Below are positions 26,401 to 37,770 of a stretch of 64,000 nt of DNA, one piece after another. Within the stretch, counting starts at the first letter, position 1; each line of letters begins with the position of its first letter. This DNA comes from Sinohyriopsis cumingii (Eukaryota; Mollusca; Bivalvia; Unionida; Unionidae). The position numbers and the translations under genes were made by a program. The stretch lies in NCBI GenBank assembly GCA_028554795.2, contig CM068828.1:17182630-17246629 (forward strand), in the 5' to 3' direction. The notes beneath the pieces were generated by a model. The model was not told the origin of the DNA, did no database searches, and saw only the letters and a list, made by a program, of their open reading frames with translations.

Positions 26401-26640
26401 GGGAAATATCTGACAACTAACACAGTCCCAAATGGCACATGCCCACGCTGTCCGCTCCGAGAGGATTTAGAACATGTTTTAACACCTGCCATAAGTATGG
26501 AACCCAAAGAAATAGGTTTAGGACCAAACAACACAAAATTGGGTTCCCACCAACCTAATCAGAATTCCTCAAAGAACAAAACCTAAATATGGGCACTACT
26601 TAGGAAAACATTATAAACTTACCTACCGACATTGGGAAAA
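23480..26640 (+). mobile_element. LINE with endonuclease, RT and RNase H (I/Jockey-like), decayed
   Basis: Plus-strand remains in order. Endonuclease start at about 23600-23770: WQWNCRGI, FICLQETH, GYSTVYTKN. RT at about 24200-25200: LPKSWKKAIIITFPKRGK, NAYRPISLT, AVILDLEKTFDLVW, GTPQCSVLSPISFNIMVNDL. RNase H at about 25760-26180: IYTDGSK, SIYTAELWAI, AIISDSLCVINSIK, PFHIG-x5-NDKADQ. The RT catalytic YADD/FADD box reads IADN here, and there are frameshifts and stops throughout, so it is dead. A carried RNase H domain is typical of I-group elements; exact clade unsure. Its 5' end cuts a SINE at about 23480 and it separates the relic LRR exon from LRR gene 2. Confidence 0.85.
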
Positions 26641-27900
26641 AGGTGGGATTTAAACAAAAGATCAATTTAATGTAACAATTCAGCTGGCCACTTCAGTACC
26701 GGACGCTCCTCCTGGTGTAACTGGCTGGGGAATTGGGTGCGGAGGTAGCATACAGTTTACCACTCAATGAGAGGTGTGTAACGCCAATCGCGGGCTTATG
26801 ATGCACCTACACATATCACCCAATGCAGCACCCTGTGTTATCCGGTTGTATGACACGCTAAACAATACAAAAATGCCGTTCAATTAATTACAACTAGGGG
26901 ACAGGCTAACAAACTAAATGTAAGGAACAAAAGCATCAGATGTATTTGACACGTCTTAGCGACCCAAGTACTCGGCAAAGATATCTGTCTTAACAAAATA
27001 GATTTGGCCTGAAAATAAAATAACACCATACTCGTAGCTTCAGCCATACGCTAGGAAAATGAATAAAACATAAATATAGATCAGCAAGTACCACACCCAA
27101 CCTTAACCTTACAATAAGCTGTATACCAAATAAAATATGAAACCACAGTATCATAACCCATCTAATATAGCTGGTCACTACACCACCGGACGTCCCTCTT
27201 GGTTTGACTGGGTGGGGGATTAGGTGTGGGGGCTAGTATACGGTTGACCGCTCAAATAGGGTCTGTACCGCCAAGCGCGTGCTGATGCTGCACCTGCACC
27301 TATCACCAACTGCAGCACCCTGGGTCATCAATCAGATGTTTATATAAAAAAACAATAATTTTTATTATCATCGCTAGGGTCCCAAAATCCTAAATAATGA
27401 AATTAAGGATACTAACATCTTTCCTACCGCAAGGTGACCGCAGTAAAACAAGCGCAACTGCACTACGGCACAAATTCTCTTCGAGCACTAAAACAATTAG
27501 AACACCTAGATAAGTCGAAAAAATGTAAAATATATACAGTGATCTTAAATGACCAGAACCATCAGGTCCTGCTGCACAAGGCGGCAAAGAATAACAAGTT
27601 AAGAAACTTATTATGACCAACAAATTAATGCACATTAGGTGGTCCAAACCCCAAGGACCATCAGGCCCCGCAGCACGATGCGGCAATCAAATATCTAGCG
27701 CAACTAGTTAGGACCCTAAACTTAACAACAAATCAGGTGGTCCAAATCCCAAGGACCATCAGGCCCAGCTGCACAAAGCGGCGCACCAACCAACCTAGGA
27801 AAACTAAAATAACCATACATAAAAGAGTGAACCCAATACAAGAATCACCAAACCCAAATCATACTCAATAGAAAAAGTTTAAATAATCTTTATTCTAAAA
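26641..27900 (+). repeat. LINE-associated 3' region with internal repeats
   Basis: A segment of about 175 bp occurs twice, at 26685-26870 and 27170-27345 (shared strings: ACTGGCTGGGGAATTGGGTG against GACTGGGTGGGGGATTAGGT; CACCTGCACCTATCACC; TGCAGCACCCTG). Further on, a segment with CCAAGGACCATCAGGCCC and GCAGCACAA-GCGGC occurs at about 27555, 27648 and 27748. These most likely form the long repetitive 3' UTR of the LINE just upstream. A separate repeat accumulated here is possible. No gene seen. Confidence 0.55.
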
Positions 27901-28212
27901 AGCACGAAACAGAATATATCTCCAAAATTCCGTCAGAACAATTCATTAACCTTTTGGCAAGGGAGTCAAAATGTATACCCTGGATAAACCACGGTGTATT
28001 CCTAGTGCGCTGGCTCCTCCCGGACCGAACCTTCTTCTTTGCCACCGCTGGACATTAAATTAATAATCGTGCATAGCACATGTTAAATACACGAAGGGAG
28101 AGGAACTTTTTCCTCTCTTCACGAACCATTAATGTGAAAATATAAATGGTAAAATGTTTGTGTAACTTATAGCTTACGGTTCACACAAATATAAATATAG
28201 TTTGGAGCAAAC

Positions 28213-28218
28213 TTTATT
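28213..28218 (-). terminator. Poly(A) signal AATAAA of LRR gene 2
   Basis: Minus-strand TCAATAAAGTTTGCTCCAAA about 115 bases past the stop. The same signal and context (TCAATAAAGTTGGCTTCAAA) remain at 59670 in pseudogene 3, so the 3' UTR is conserved between the two. Confidence 0.85.
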
Positions 28219-28329
28219 GACTACATATCGCCATTAAGTCTCTAGCATATGTTTCTTGTTTGTATCTGAATATGTTCAAAGAAAACTGATCATATGTACA
28301 TATGATATTTCGACTTTAGTGCCAAATTG

Positions 28330-29721
28330 TTAAGGATTACAATAGTCCTGTACACGCTTTAACGCATAATCTTGGATGCTAACTGCAATGGTCTCGCAAT
28401 CGCCATAGATTATAATATTGCGCATTTGGAGAAAATTATACAGCCAGATCATATGTTCGCAGTTGCATTCTATGATTGGCGTTGGGCCACTCAAATCAAC
28501 CACCTGAAGGTTCGGGATATTGCGGATTGCTTCCGGTACTAGGTTAACATTGGTATTACTCATTTCTAGTCTTTGCAGGGCAGAGAGGTCCCCGAACGCA
28601 CTGTTGGAAACATAAGCCACAGGATTATTGTCGAGTGTTAAATTTATCATATTAACTAGTCTTTTCAAGTCGTTTGACTCTATAGTGTGTATTTTGTTGT
28701 TTGATAGGTCCAATTCCAAGAGATTAGTCAGCTGAGAGAGGGCTCCAGGAATCCGATCAAGTCCACACTCTTGAAGGTTAAGATAAGAGAGATTTGGATT
28801 GGCTATCTTCTGTACGGAAGCATCACTCACAAACTTAAGTGGATTCTTTGCCAAACTCAGGTTTGTAACCGCTTGTAGTGTTAACAAAATGTCTGGAAAG
28901 TCAGTAAGACTGTTATTTTCTAACGTCATTGTTTTTGTAGTGTTCACCATCCCAGCGAATGCGGGGGCTAGAATTCCAGCATCGCCCACTAGTATGTTGT
29001 TATCAAAATGGAATGCCGTGACATTGTGGACATACTGGAGTGCAATCGGCACAGAAATAAGCTTCGTGGTCCTTATGGACAACTCCTGAAGGGTCCACTC
29101 GAATCCCTGAAACGCTGATATCGGTAACTCATGCATATTGCCTCCGCGGAGTTCCAACTGGCGTAGCTGCTGAAAATGACGGATGGCCGTGGGCCAAGCG
29201 TCAAGCTGCTCATATCCAAAATAAAAGGTATTCATATAGTCGCCCATTTGTCTCATTATTACATCGTTAAAACCCGAAGAAGAAATACTGTTACCTCGCA
29301 GGTCGAGGTAATACAGCTTGTTGAGTGTTCCCAGTTCCTGTGGAAGGGCAGTCAGCTGATTGTTTTCAAGGTCCAGCAATTTGAGATCATTTCTTAGATA
29401 GTTAAAAGCCCCATCTTCAATAAAGTTGATGTTATTTCCTCCAAGAAGAACCTCAGAGACGTTAACGTTCATGAAGTTGTTTACGTTGATCGCGTTTATA
29501 CTGTTGTCTCTGAGGTTTATCACCCTGTAAGACCACGGAACATAGTGTGCGGTAGGGACTCTGATCAAGTTTCTTCCTGAGCAGTCAATCACAAACTGAT
29601 TTACGCAGTGGCAGTCTGTTTTCGAAAAGGGGCAGTCTTGGGTCTCATCCCATATAACGGCATCGGAGACCATATACATCGGGCTTAGTACGAGCAGCAG
29701 GTATCCAACTCCGACCTGAAC
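28330..29721 (-). CDS. LRR gene 2: secreted leucine-rich-repeat protein, main exon
   Basis: Single large exon, 463 codons plus stop TAA (28332-28330). It starts at an acceptor, TTTTCCTCATTGTTAG, in phase 0 (a second AG lies 6 bases on, also phase 0). It opens VQVGVGYLLLVLSPMYM, a hydrophobic signal-peptide core, so the start codon must be in an upstream exon, as in LRR gene 1. An internal ATG at 29679 would lose the signal peptide. Then LRRNT CPFSKTDCHCVNQFVIDC (C-x6-C-x-C-x6-C), about 14 LRRs, and an LRRCT with ECNCEHMIWLYNFL...GDC...DYC. No membrane anchor. Unlike LRR gene 1, the cap and LRRs share one exon, so an intron was gained or lost between the paralogues. Function beyond secreted LRR binding protein is unknown. 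Confidence 0.92.
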   Translation of the reverse strand, partial: VQVGVGYLLLVLSPMYMVSDAVIWDETQDCPFSKTDCHCVNQFVIDCSGRNLIRVPTAHYVPWSYRVINLRDNSINAINVNNFMNVNVSEVLLGGNNINFIEDGAFNYLRNDLKLLDLENNQLTALPQELGTLNKLYYLDLRGNSISSSGFNDVIMRQMGDYMNTFYFGYEQLDAWPTAIRHFQQLRQLELRGGNMHELPISAFQGFEWTLQELSIRTTKLISVPIALQYVHNVTAFHFDNNILVGDAGILAPAFAGMVNTTKTMTLENNSLTDFPDILLTLQAVTNLSLAKNPLKFVSDASVQKIANPNLSYLNLQECGLDRIPGALSQLTNLLELDLSNNKIHTIESNDLKRLVNMINLTLDNNPVAYVSNSAFGDLSALQRLEMSNTNVNLVPEAIRNIPNLQVVDLSGPTPIIECNCEHMIWLYNFLQMRNIIIYGDCETIAVSIQDYALKRVQDYCNP

Positions 29722-31330
29722 CTAACAATGAGGAAAAGTACACAAAGTATGTAAATAAGAAAACACACGTTAAGTACAAAACTAAAGTGAATTGCTTACT
29801 TGCTTGCTTATTTACTTGAAAACAAATAACCGTAGTTTCGCCCGCCTACAGACAGGACAATAGGATGCATGTCCACTCAAGGTCAGATACATAGGTCACT
29901 GTTTACACCAAGTTTGCTTCAGTTCATAGTTATGATAGAACTGTTGCTTTTAAAGGTATTGTCTTCAATGCAATCGGAGCCGTATCTATTTCCAAGTGAC
30001 GTACACGAGGAGACATATAATTAAATAAAAAGTAGATTAAAGTATACTGATTTGTGATAGGCTACGAAATGAACTGGAATCCTGTAATGTTTTAGAATGT
30101 TAATAACTATTGAAACCTATTTCAATATTAATATAAAAAACTAAGTAACCCACAAAAGACTTAAACAAGGAAACTGTTCAGAAGAATTGAGAATACTGCG
30201 TATTGTGATGCATTAGCACACATCCAGTTTACTGAAACGTAGGCATGCATGTATTTTCTAACCTTAATATGACGTCGGTCGCAAAGAGAGAAGAAAAGTG
30301 TACCAAATACCATTTCTTAGAAAAATTGTGAATAGATAATTTATAATGTAGTACAGGTGAATAAGATGGTAAATAATGGAATGGCGATTCACTGTATGAT
30401 TCTCTTCTGATACAATCAGTTAAGTCAAGGTTTATATATCGATTCTAAAATAAATTGAGTTCAACTCAATTTAACACAGTAAGTCATTTTGGAATTTCCT
30501 GCTGTTCGTTAATTTTAACGCTCAATTTTGTGGATTCGATGGCAGCAAAGTTCACCGAAGAGACAGAGTTTTATTTACCAATACTCTTCTACAAAATGTA
30601 AGAAGCCATTGATGAGTATAGATTTTTTTGACATCTTAGTAACCGTGGCCATTCTCTGTAAATGCACCTTATCAAACATGTCTAAACTAGAAGCCACAGT
30701 CTGTAAGTCGAAATACATGAGAAACGTTCCACCCCTTATTCTTTTATTGGTCATTCCTAAAACGTAAGCATGTGTATACGCCATTGTAGTCAAGTCAAAG
30801 TTTATGAGATACCTTCCACCCTTTATTTTGAGATTGGGCAGTGCTAACATGTAAGCATGTGTATAGCACACGTGTCTGGAGATTATTAGAGAGCTATACC
30901 CAAATAACAAAGTATTAAAAGAAAGCCAGCAAGCCAGAAATAAATACAGACCATATCTGGTTGTACTTCAGACACACTAAAATAAAAGCAACGTGGACAA
31001 CACACATCTAGTGACGGATTATATATTTAACAGAATATTGGCTACGCTACTTCAATTTAATCAAACATTTCGTACATTAATCCATTGGTGTATAATAACA
31101 CATCTGGGTTAACGGTTGAGAAGAAATAAATAGAATAATAAATAAATAAATAAATACAGTTTCACATAAACATACAAATAACTATATAAATATAAAAGGC
31201 GAATAACAAATAGATGAATACATAATAAATAAAAACGGAATAAGTAAATCAACATAAGTAAACATATACCTTCGAAAATAGAAAATAAATTAGTAAATAA
31301 ATAACTATATACACGAATAAATAAATACAC
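29722..31330. other. Upstream of LRR gene 2 main exon; internal repeat
   Basis: Probably intron of LRR gene 2. An 87-91-bp segment is duplicated at about 30690-30777 and 30780-30868, each copy ending GTAAGCATGTGTATA. On the minus strand both copies are open in one frame (YTHAYMLALPNLKIKGG and YTHAYVLGMTNKRIRGG) within a 111-codon frame at 30910-30575, unlike any family I know. From 31120 to 31330 the sequence is AAAT-repeat-like. Confidence 0.45.
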
Positions 31331-31334
31331 TAGT

Positions 31335-31715
31335 CAAAAGGTTCAAAACACAGCTGCTCGGATCATACTTAGAGTACCACGATCAGAGCACACCTGCCCG
31401 CTGCTCTGTACCCTACACTGGCTATCCATTCGATCCAGAATCAAACACAAAATGCGTTCTCTGTGCTACGTTTCACTGTCGGACTCTAGTCCAACATACC
31501 CATCCGATCTCACCCATGTGTACACACCAGCAAGATAATTACGCTCCTCTTCTGACAATCGTATACTCATTATTCCCACTATGAAAACAAAGTCATATGG
31601 ACAGCGTTCTTTTGCATACCAAGGCCCAGCAACGTGGAATGAATTGCCCACTGAACTTAGACACAAAGACACAGTGATCACTGACAAAACCAATATATGT
31701 GGGTTCGTCCGTGTT
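31335..31715 (+). mobile_element. LINE 3' coding end (L2/CR1-like), truncated
   Basis: The plus strand reads VQNTAARIILRVPRSEHTCP, LHWLSIRSRIKHK, TPARXLRSSSDNR, SYGQRSFAYQGPATWNELP. This is the tail that follows the RT in L2/CR1-type LINEs. It stops abruptly at about 31715 where the Polinton fossil begins. The same sequence occurs inverted at 37770-37440, where it continues into a 3' tail, so the two belong to the same LINE family. Confidence 0.8.
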
Positions 31716-31724
31716 TGATTTTTC

Positions 31725-34700
31725 AAAGCTGTTCATGTACGAATGTTAATATGACAAGATCAATCCGTTTTATCAGAATCTGGTCCAGATGCTGTACACC
31801 GAACCTGACTCGCTTGTGATGCATATCACCACCGATGATTTGTAAACGGACATGACATAACCAAATCTGATCAATGAATATGATACCATCAAGTATCCGA
31901 AAGAACATCGCTGTTTAAAATACCAATAACATAGGTGACTGAGAAAGTAGAAGTTCAAAGGCAAACGAATCGAGAAGTATGTGGGAATGCGGCCTAAAAT
32001 CAAACTGATTCGGATCAGCTTCAAAAACACTAAAAGGCAGAAAGGTATTCCGAAGGTGATTGTGCAAAAGATCTTAAACACGAACTGTATCTGGAATACT
32101 TACGAGACCCATGTGAATTTGCACACACGGAAAACATGATCCGACACACGAAACATCGCATGAGAGTATACGGACGCCCAAAGTGAGTTTGTCCCCACTT
32201 AATGCCAAGCGATGGATACTCCCAGATGGAATCGCCAGTTACACGCTTGGGCATTGAGCTCCTGGAAAAGATACCGGTTAATGATGCACCAAAACACATC
32301 CTAGTGTCCGTTCAGTATTGCCTGGAACGACTTACGATTAATCGCGCACAAATGCACGGATGAGAGGTTTTGGCCCACCAGATAATGATGTCCCCAATCG
32401 GTAACGGGTTGGCTGTCTTGGAGTGTCAACCAGTTCCGATATCACGAATACCTCGACAAGCATATTGGGTCAGTGGTACGACGTTTTTTCCCGCCTTCTA
32501 ACGTTCAAATTGAATAAATATACCAAACAAGCCTGTGAACCTCTTTGATGTTTGGACACAGAACCAACCCTGTCAATTTTTTCTTGGCACTGGTAAAGGA
32601 ACCACCATGATCGGGCTATCCCATAAGTGACCTTGACTGAACTGGCAGTTTCACCGCTCCAACATCAACGCGGACTGCAGTAGATTTGGGATAATGTCCG
32701 GATTTTTTTGTGTCTATTGTTTATTTTGGTGCTATCTTGATTTGAATGAGAGACACTATGCAATTTTGACTTTCATGCCACCTTTGACAACACATCGTGC
32801 GATTCATTCTCTCAATGTTTGTTTAATCGCATTCAAGTCATTAATCAGAGCCATGTCTGCTAGTTGACCTGCACGAATATCATTGGATGATGTCCAAAAA
32901 GCTTGAGCAGTGGTAAAACACAATCATCAATTTCTTTTCCACCATCGACCATTTGGATATAAACAACAACAAAAATCAATCTTGTTGTGTACGAAGAGGG
33001 GCTGCTTGAAAATTAAGTCAATCCCGTACAACAAATTTCACGAGACCAGCACTAAAGCACTGACGTCATCTATACGACTCATGGATACGCCCATATGTAC
33101 AAAGTGAGTTGTGACAACTGTAGGATGCTGATGATATGCCGTGGCACATACAGGCATAGTCTTGGAAATATCAATTGGACTTAGTGTATCGACAAATACG
33201 TGGGACAAAATTCGTAACATGTTTCCAGGGATCACCATTGATTTGACTGAGACTTGCAGTCGAATGATGTAAATGTCGTCCTGGTATGGATGTGGATGCA
33301 CCAATTTAACAATAAAAGAACACAATCATATTACAATGTCCAAAAGTGATACCATAAAATAGTTCAAAAGACGACGCCGAAAAGCTGTTCAACAATGCAT
33401 AAAATAGCTTTAAAGTGTGGTAGAAGGCCGCAAGAAAGTTAAAGTTATGTAACAGTCGGGGCAGACTCAAGAGATTTGTGCGGTTGATTAAACACACAGA
33501 AGAAATCGTGAGGCCACCTAAACAACTGTACAACAAGTGGCAGCGCTCTCAGGGTATGTATGTACCAATGATATCAAGAAAGCTACAAGAGCAACTGCGG
33601 CGAAGATCGCACGTTTGCCACAGATGACCCAGGGAGCCAAAGAAGACGCTGTAGCACTTGATGAGGACGTTTGAGAGACACTGACCAAAATACCAAACGT
33701 GCCACAGGAATACAAGTCAGAGTAGCCAAAACGCCTCACTTTTTAACTAACTTTCGCCAGGCAATCTTTACAAATCATTTACGTGTCGTTCTTTACAAAC
33801 TTTCTGACAGCAGAGACCATATCATAAACTAGCCATTAAACAATGCTGATGCATGGCTTTAAAGGTATTTGGATCGTTTAATGGGAAGAAACAGGGTACA
33901 GATACTGAGTGGGCTCATTGTAATATAATACTGAATGTATATAGGAATAAAAATATTGACGAAGGTAAAGCGTCGTTAAAAGCTCAGAGGGCCCTCGCCA
34001 GTGATACAACCACAGCTTGATTTACCAAGCCAATACGCGGTAGAAGAAAACAGTAGGCGAAACACAAGAAGAATAACAGCGAAGTATATTTCAGGGATTT
34101 TTGAGTTGGTTAGCACAAAAACCTCAACCCAAATTGAGCACAAAGGAAGACAACTTAGAGTAGCTTAAACAGCAAATATAAGTTTCTTCCAGGAAAAACA
34201 ACAACAACGTGTTGTGCCTGTGCCTCCATCAGCAAAACCAAAAACAGAAGAGGGTCTAAAACACCTGCAAAAAGATAAGCTTAAAAGCCAAGAGTCGCAC
34301 TAGAACAACCGATGAAAAGAGATGATGTATCTCACATACTTATAATACTTGCAAAAGTTGAAAACAGACTATGGAGAATATTTTGCAGAACTGTTCGTAA
34401 GGTAGCCTATGGAGCCAAACACAGTCACTTTATTTCGTAACAATAACTAACGATGCATGTTGGTGTGATAATGGTGCTGCCACCAATAAAGATGTTATAG
34501 ATGCACCGACTTTGCGGATACCTGCGTTATCCCCATTACTTTCTACAGGACCACGTTTGTTATATTGTATGCAGTCGGGAACTACGTCAACGCTGTAATT
34601 TCTAGCACATACCCTAAACGTACACCCACCAACTGCTTCTGTGGGACATTTTCTATCTCAGATAAGTACTTGGCATGGTCTTGCAAAATAATGTGTTCAT

Positions 34701-36550
34701 GGCGTTTGATCTTTATGGCGAGATAATCAGGAAAAAAAAATAAAATGATATTTGACAACTTAGAAGTGACCAAAGTCGTCAGGAATACTCTAAAGAAATT
34801 TGGCGTGACTATGCAGAAGCCAGTCATAATGTATCACAATGGTAGAATGGATGGTTGGAATTATATTTATGAACAGAGACAAGGCGCACAAACATTAATT
34901 TGATTTAATTCAATGGTTATGATAAAGATTACTAGACAATAGTAAAAAGCACGAAATCTTAATACATGCGCTCTAAATGTCCAGGTTTGAGCCCCTGTCC
35001 ATTTGAATCTTATATGTGGCTGCCAAACATTTAAGTTACATAGCGTCGCTTTATACAGATTTTTGTACGATGTCGAGAATCGCACGAGCTTCTCGCCTTA
35101 TAGGAACGTTCACCCCACTCTCACGGTCATATTGCTGATATGAGTTTGTACTCCATAGTCAATTTCGGATAATACATTTTTATTACAGTCGGCTTCAGAT
35201 AATACACGTTGGGGTCTTTATTATCTAAAATCTAAACTTATTTAATGCATAAATAAAATAAGTGAATAGTTGTATGCCTGTTTCTGACATACTTCGCGTG
35301 CATATCACAATATGTGGTCGCTTATAGACCGGCATCTAAATGCTGACATCGGTCTGCTAATTTCCCAACAAGACTTTCGTACGTTAAACCGGTTTATTAC
35401 ATCTTACTGGAATATCTGGAGTTGTTCAGGCAATCCCTTGTTGACATATATTTTAATGCTAGTGACGCTAATTACATATGCTATGCTGTGATAATTTCTG
35501 ACAGGAGTTATGTTGGAGGTTGCCCTTAGTACAATTCTGTTTACAAAAATAAAATTGGGGCCAAATACAAAAACACCTCACTGACATTAAAAGTATCCAC
35601 GTCAGAGGTGACTCAAATGCAAAAGACCGGTGGAAACAATTGTTTGTTGGCAGCACCAGCTCTAGCGGTTGCATAAGGTTCATCTATAGGAGCTGTCAAA
35701 ATTGCATCAGAAATTGCTTTTTAAAAAGCAGTCAGTGGACTCGTCAAAAAGGAAGAGGCTTCGATTACCAGGCATAATTCGTCGAATACCCTCCTGCAAA
35801 GGTCTTTGATTACTCGGTCAAAGGTGGCAAATTCGGTCAAAATATGTTCGTGGTGTTCTGATGAAAGATTAACTTTTATCGATTGTGCCATGTACACGTG
35901 AAACCGGTATTATCAACCTAGATCTGACAACAGACTCTGACTCTCACTGGTTCACATACACCTCAACATGGTTTGTATTTTGACTTGCACCACCAGATGA
36001 AGCTGATAATTATATATCCCAGGGCACTAGTGCCCTATACGGTAAACAACCGTTGTTTCATTCGACTAAACCAGGTAAAATACGATAGGATGGTCCCATA
36101 TGTAGACATCATGTCATTGAAATGTTTGGTGCACAGGACCGTTCACCAACACTGCAACACTTGCTAAATTCAAAGTAAAGTATGTTTGATATTATACAAC
36201 ATGTCAGTTAAAAGTCATGGACATTACTCATTTCGACGACACGCTGATGACGTGGTTATAAGACGATTTGCCATCAAAGCGAATTTGTCTAAGTTTACCA
36301 GACGTGCTATTGTTGGTGCTGATCCTGGTAAACTTGTGAGTTTGAAATATCAAACTGTCGAACTGAAAACGTCGGGTGTATATATTCATGATAATATTGT
36401 AAGGCTCAAAGGCGACTTGCATTAAAGAATCTGGTTGAGTTTACTGTGCCAGTTAAACAAGGTAATTGGCTAAAAGTGCGAGTTTGTATTGCGCCTGCGT
36501 GCGATGAGGTAACCGGACAAGTGTTGTGCAATTAAAATACGTGATTGTAT
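31725..36550 (+). mobile_element. Polinton (Maverick) fossil, broken
   Basis: Two Polinton parts are recognisable on the plus strand. At about 31725-32240 is the C-terminal part of the protein-primed family B DNA polymerase (around the TDSL motif and a later ASYTLGH-like ending). At about 35880-36150 is the adenovirus-like cysteine protease (GIINLD, then FIRLNQVKYD). The sequence between and after them probably belongs to the same element but could not be assigned. Integrase, ATPase and capsid genes were not identified. At about 5 kb it is a fragment of an element normally 15-20 kb long. It is heavily broken, with well over a dozen breaks, so it is old. Terminal repeats were not found. Confidence 0.75.
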
Positions 36551-37240
36551 TATTAATAGAAGAACTATGACGGTCCCTCAGTCTTACGAGCGTGACAACG
36601 AGCGGAAAAAGAGTTGCGAAATAAAATCGGCAAGTGAACCAAAATGATCGTGAAATACGAACGCGCATGTTTGGTCGTGGATGCCATTTGCTGTCTTCCT
36701 GTGTCAGCCACTTTGCGTCTTGGTATGACTGGAGTCACAACAACATCAACCATTGTAGGTTGTTAATAATTAGAAATGTTAGAGCTATACCGATAGTAAC
36801 CGGTGTCTGTGGTGGTGTTAGCCAATTAATTCCAATGTGACCGCATTTGCGAGAATGCATTTATTCCAAATTGCCACAAATAGTATTCTCAGTAGGATCA
36901 GTAAATTGTACTCAGTAGTAATAGAAGATAAATTAATCAGTACGGCTACGTTTGCGACTCTGATGACGGAAACGGAAAATCACAGACATTTCCGAGCACA
37001 ATTAAGAAACTGCGTGGATTTACTAAAGGTCAAAGTCGAAGAAAAAAAAACAGTCTTCAAAAAAGTGGTTATTGATAGGAAACACATTAGCTCGCACTTA
37101 GTGTGTATTGAACGCTACCATATGCCTTATGTCTGAGTATACTATGCGGGATTTCGTCACTGACATCTGTACGAGACTCTACCCAAACGACTGGCTCACT
37201 CACGTGACGTGTTTGCTTGCACCTCCTCGGAGGCAAAAAA
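36551..37240. other. Unassigned sequence after the Polinton fossil
   Basis: No recognised domain. It may be further decayed Polinton or flanking DNA. It leads into an (AAT)n tract at 37249-37278 that marks the 3' tail of the minus-strand LINE. Confidence 0.4.
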
Positions 37241-37244
37241 AACT

Positions 37245-37248
37245 GCTA

Positions 37249-37281
<33 letters not shown>

Positions 37282-37770
37282 GATTTTGTATAGCGCCTAA
37301 TCTTTAGACGCTCTAAGTGCTTTACAACACTGGACAACACATAAGGACATGATTACAAAAAAACAAACACCATGAAATTAAAAAACAGAAAACATGCTGA
37401 AAATATTTTAGGTTAGGAAACATTATTAGGTCATAATTTCTGTTTTTGCAATCGAAATAGGTGAGTTTTATTTAAGAGCGTTTTTGAATGAGATCACTGT
37501 GTCTTTGTGTCTAAGCTCAGAGGGCAAATCGTTCCACGTTGCCTAACTCTGGTATTCAAAAGAACGTTGTCCATATGACTACATTTTCATAGTGGAACTA
37601 ATGAGAGTAAGAGTGTCAGAAGAGGAACGTAAGTATCTTGCTGGTGAGTGCACATGTGTCAGGTCGGACAAGTATGTTGGACTGGAAGCCGTCAGTGAAA
37701 CAAAACACAGAGAACAAATTTCGTGTTGGATTCTGGATTGAATGGATAATTGAATTCGTGAAAGATGGGG
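37245..37770 (-). mobile_element. L2-like LINE 3' end with conserved tail
   Basis: On the minus strand, from 37770 down, it matches the LINE end at 31335-31715 and continues into a tail reading TGTAAAGCACTTAGAGCGTC, TTAGGCGCTATACAAAATCC, TCATTATTATT. A tail ending in GCGCTATA plus short A/T repeats is characteristic of L2-type LINEs and of SINEs that use them. The coding part is truncated at its 5' side. Confidence 0.85.
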
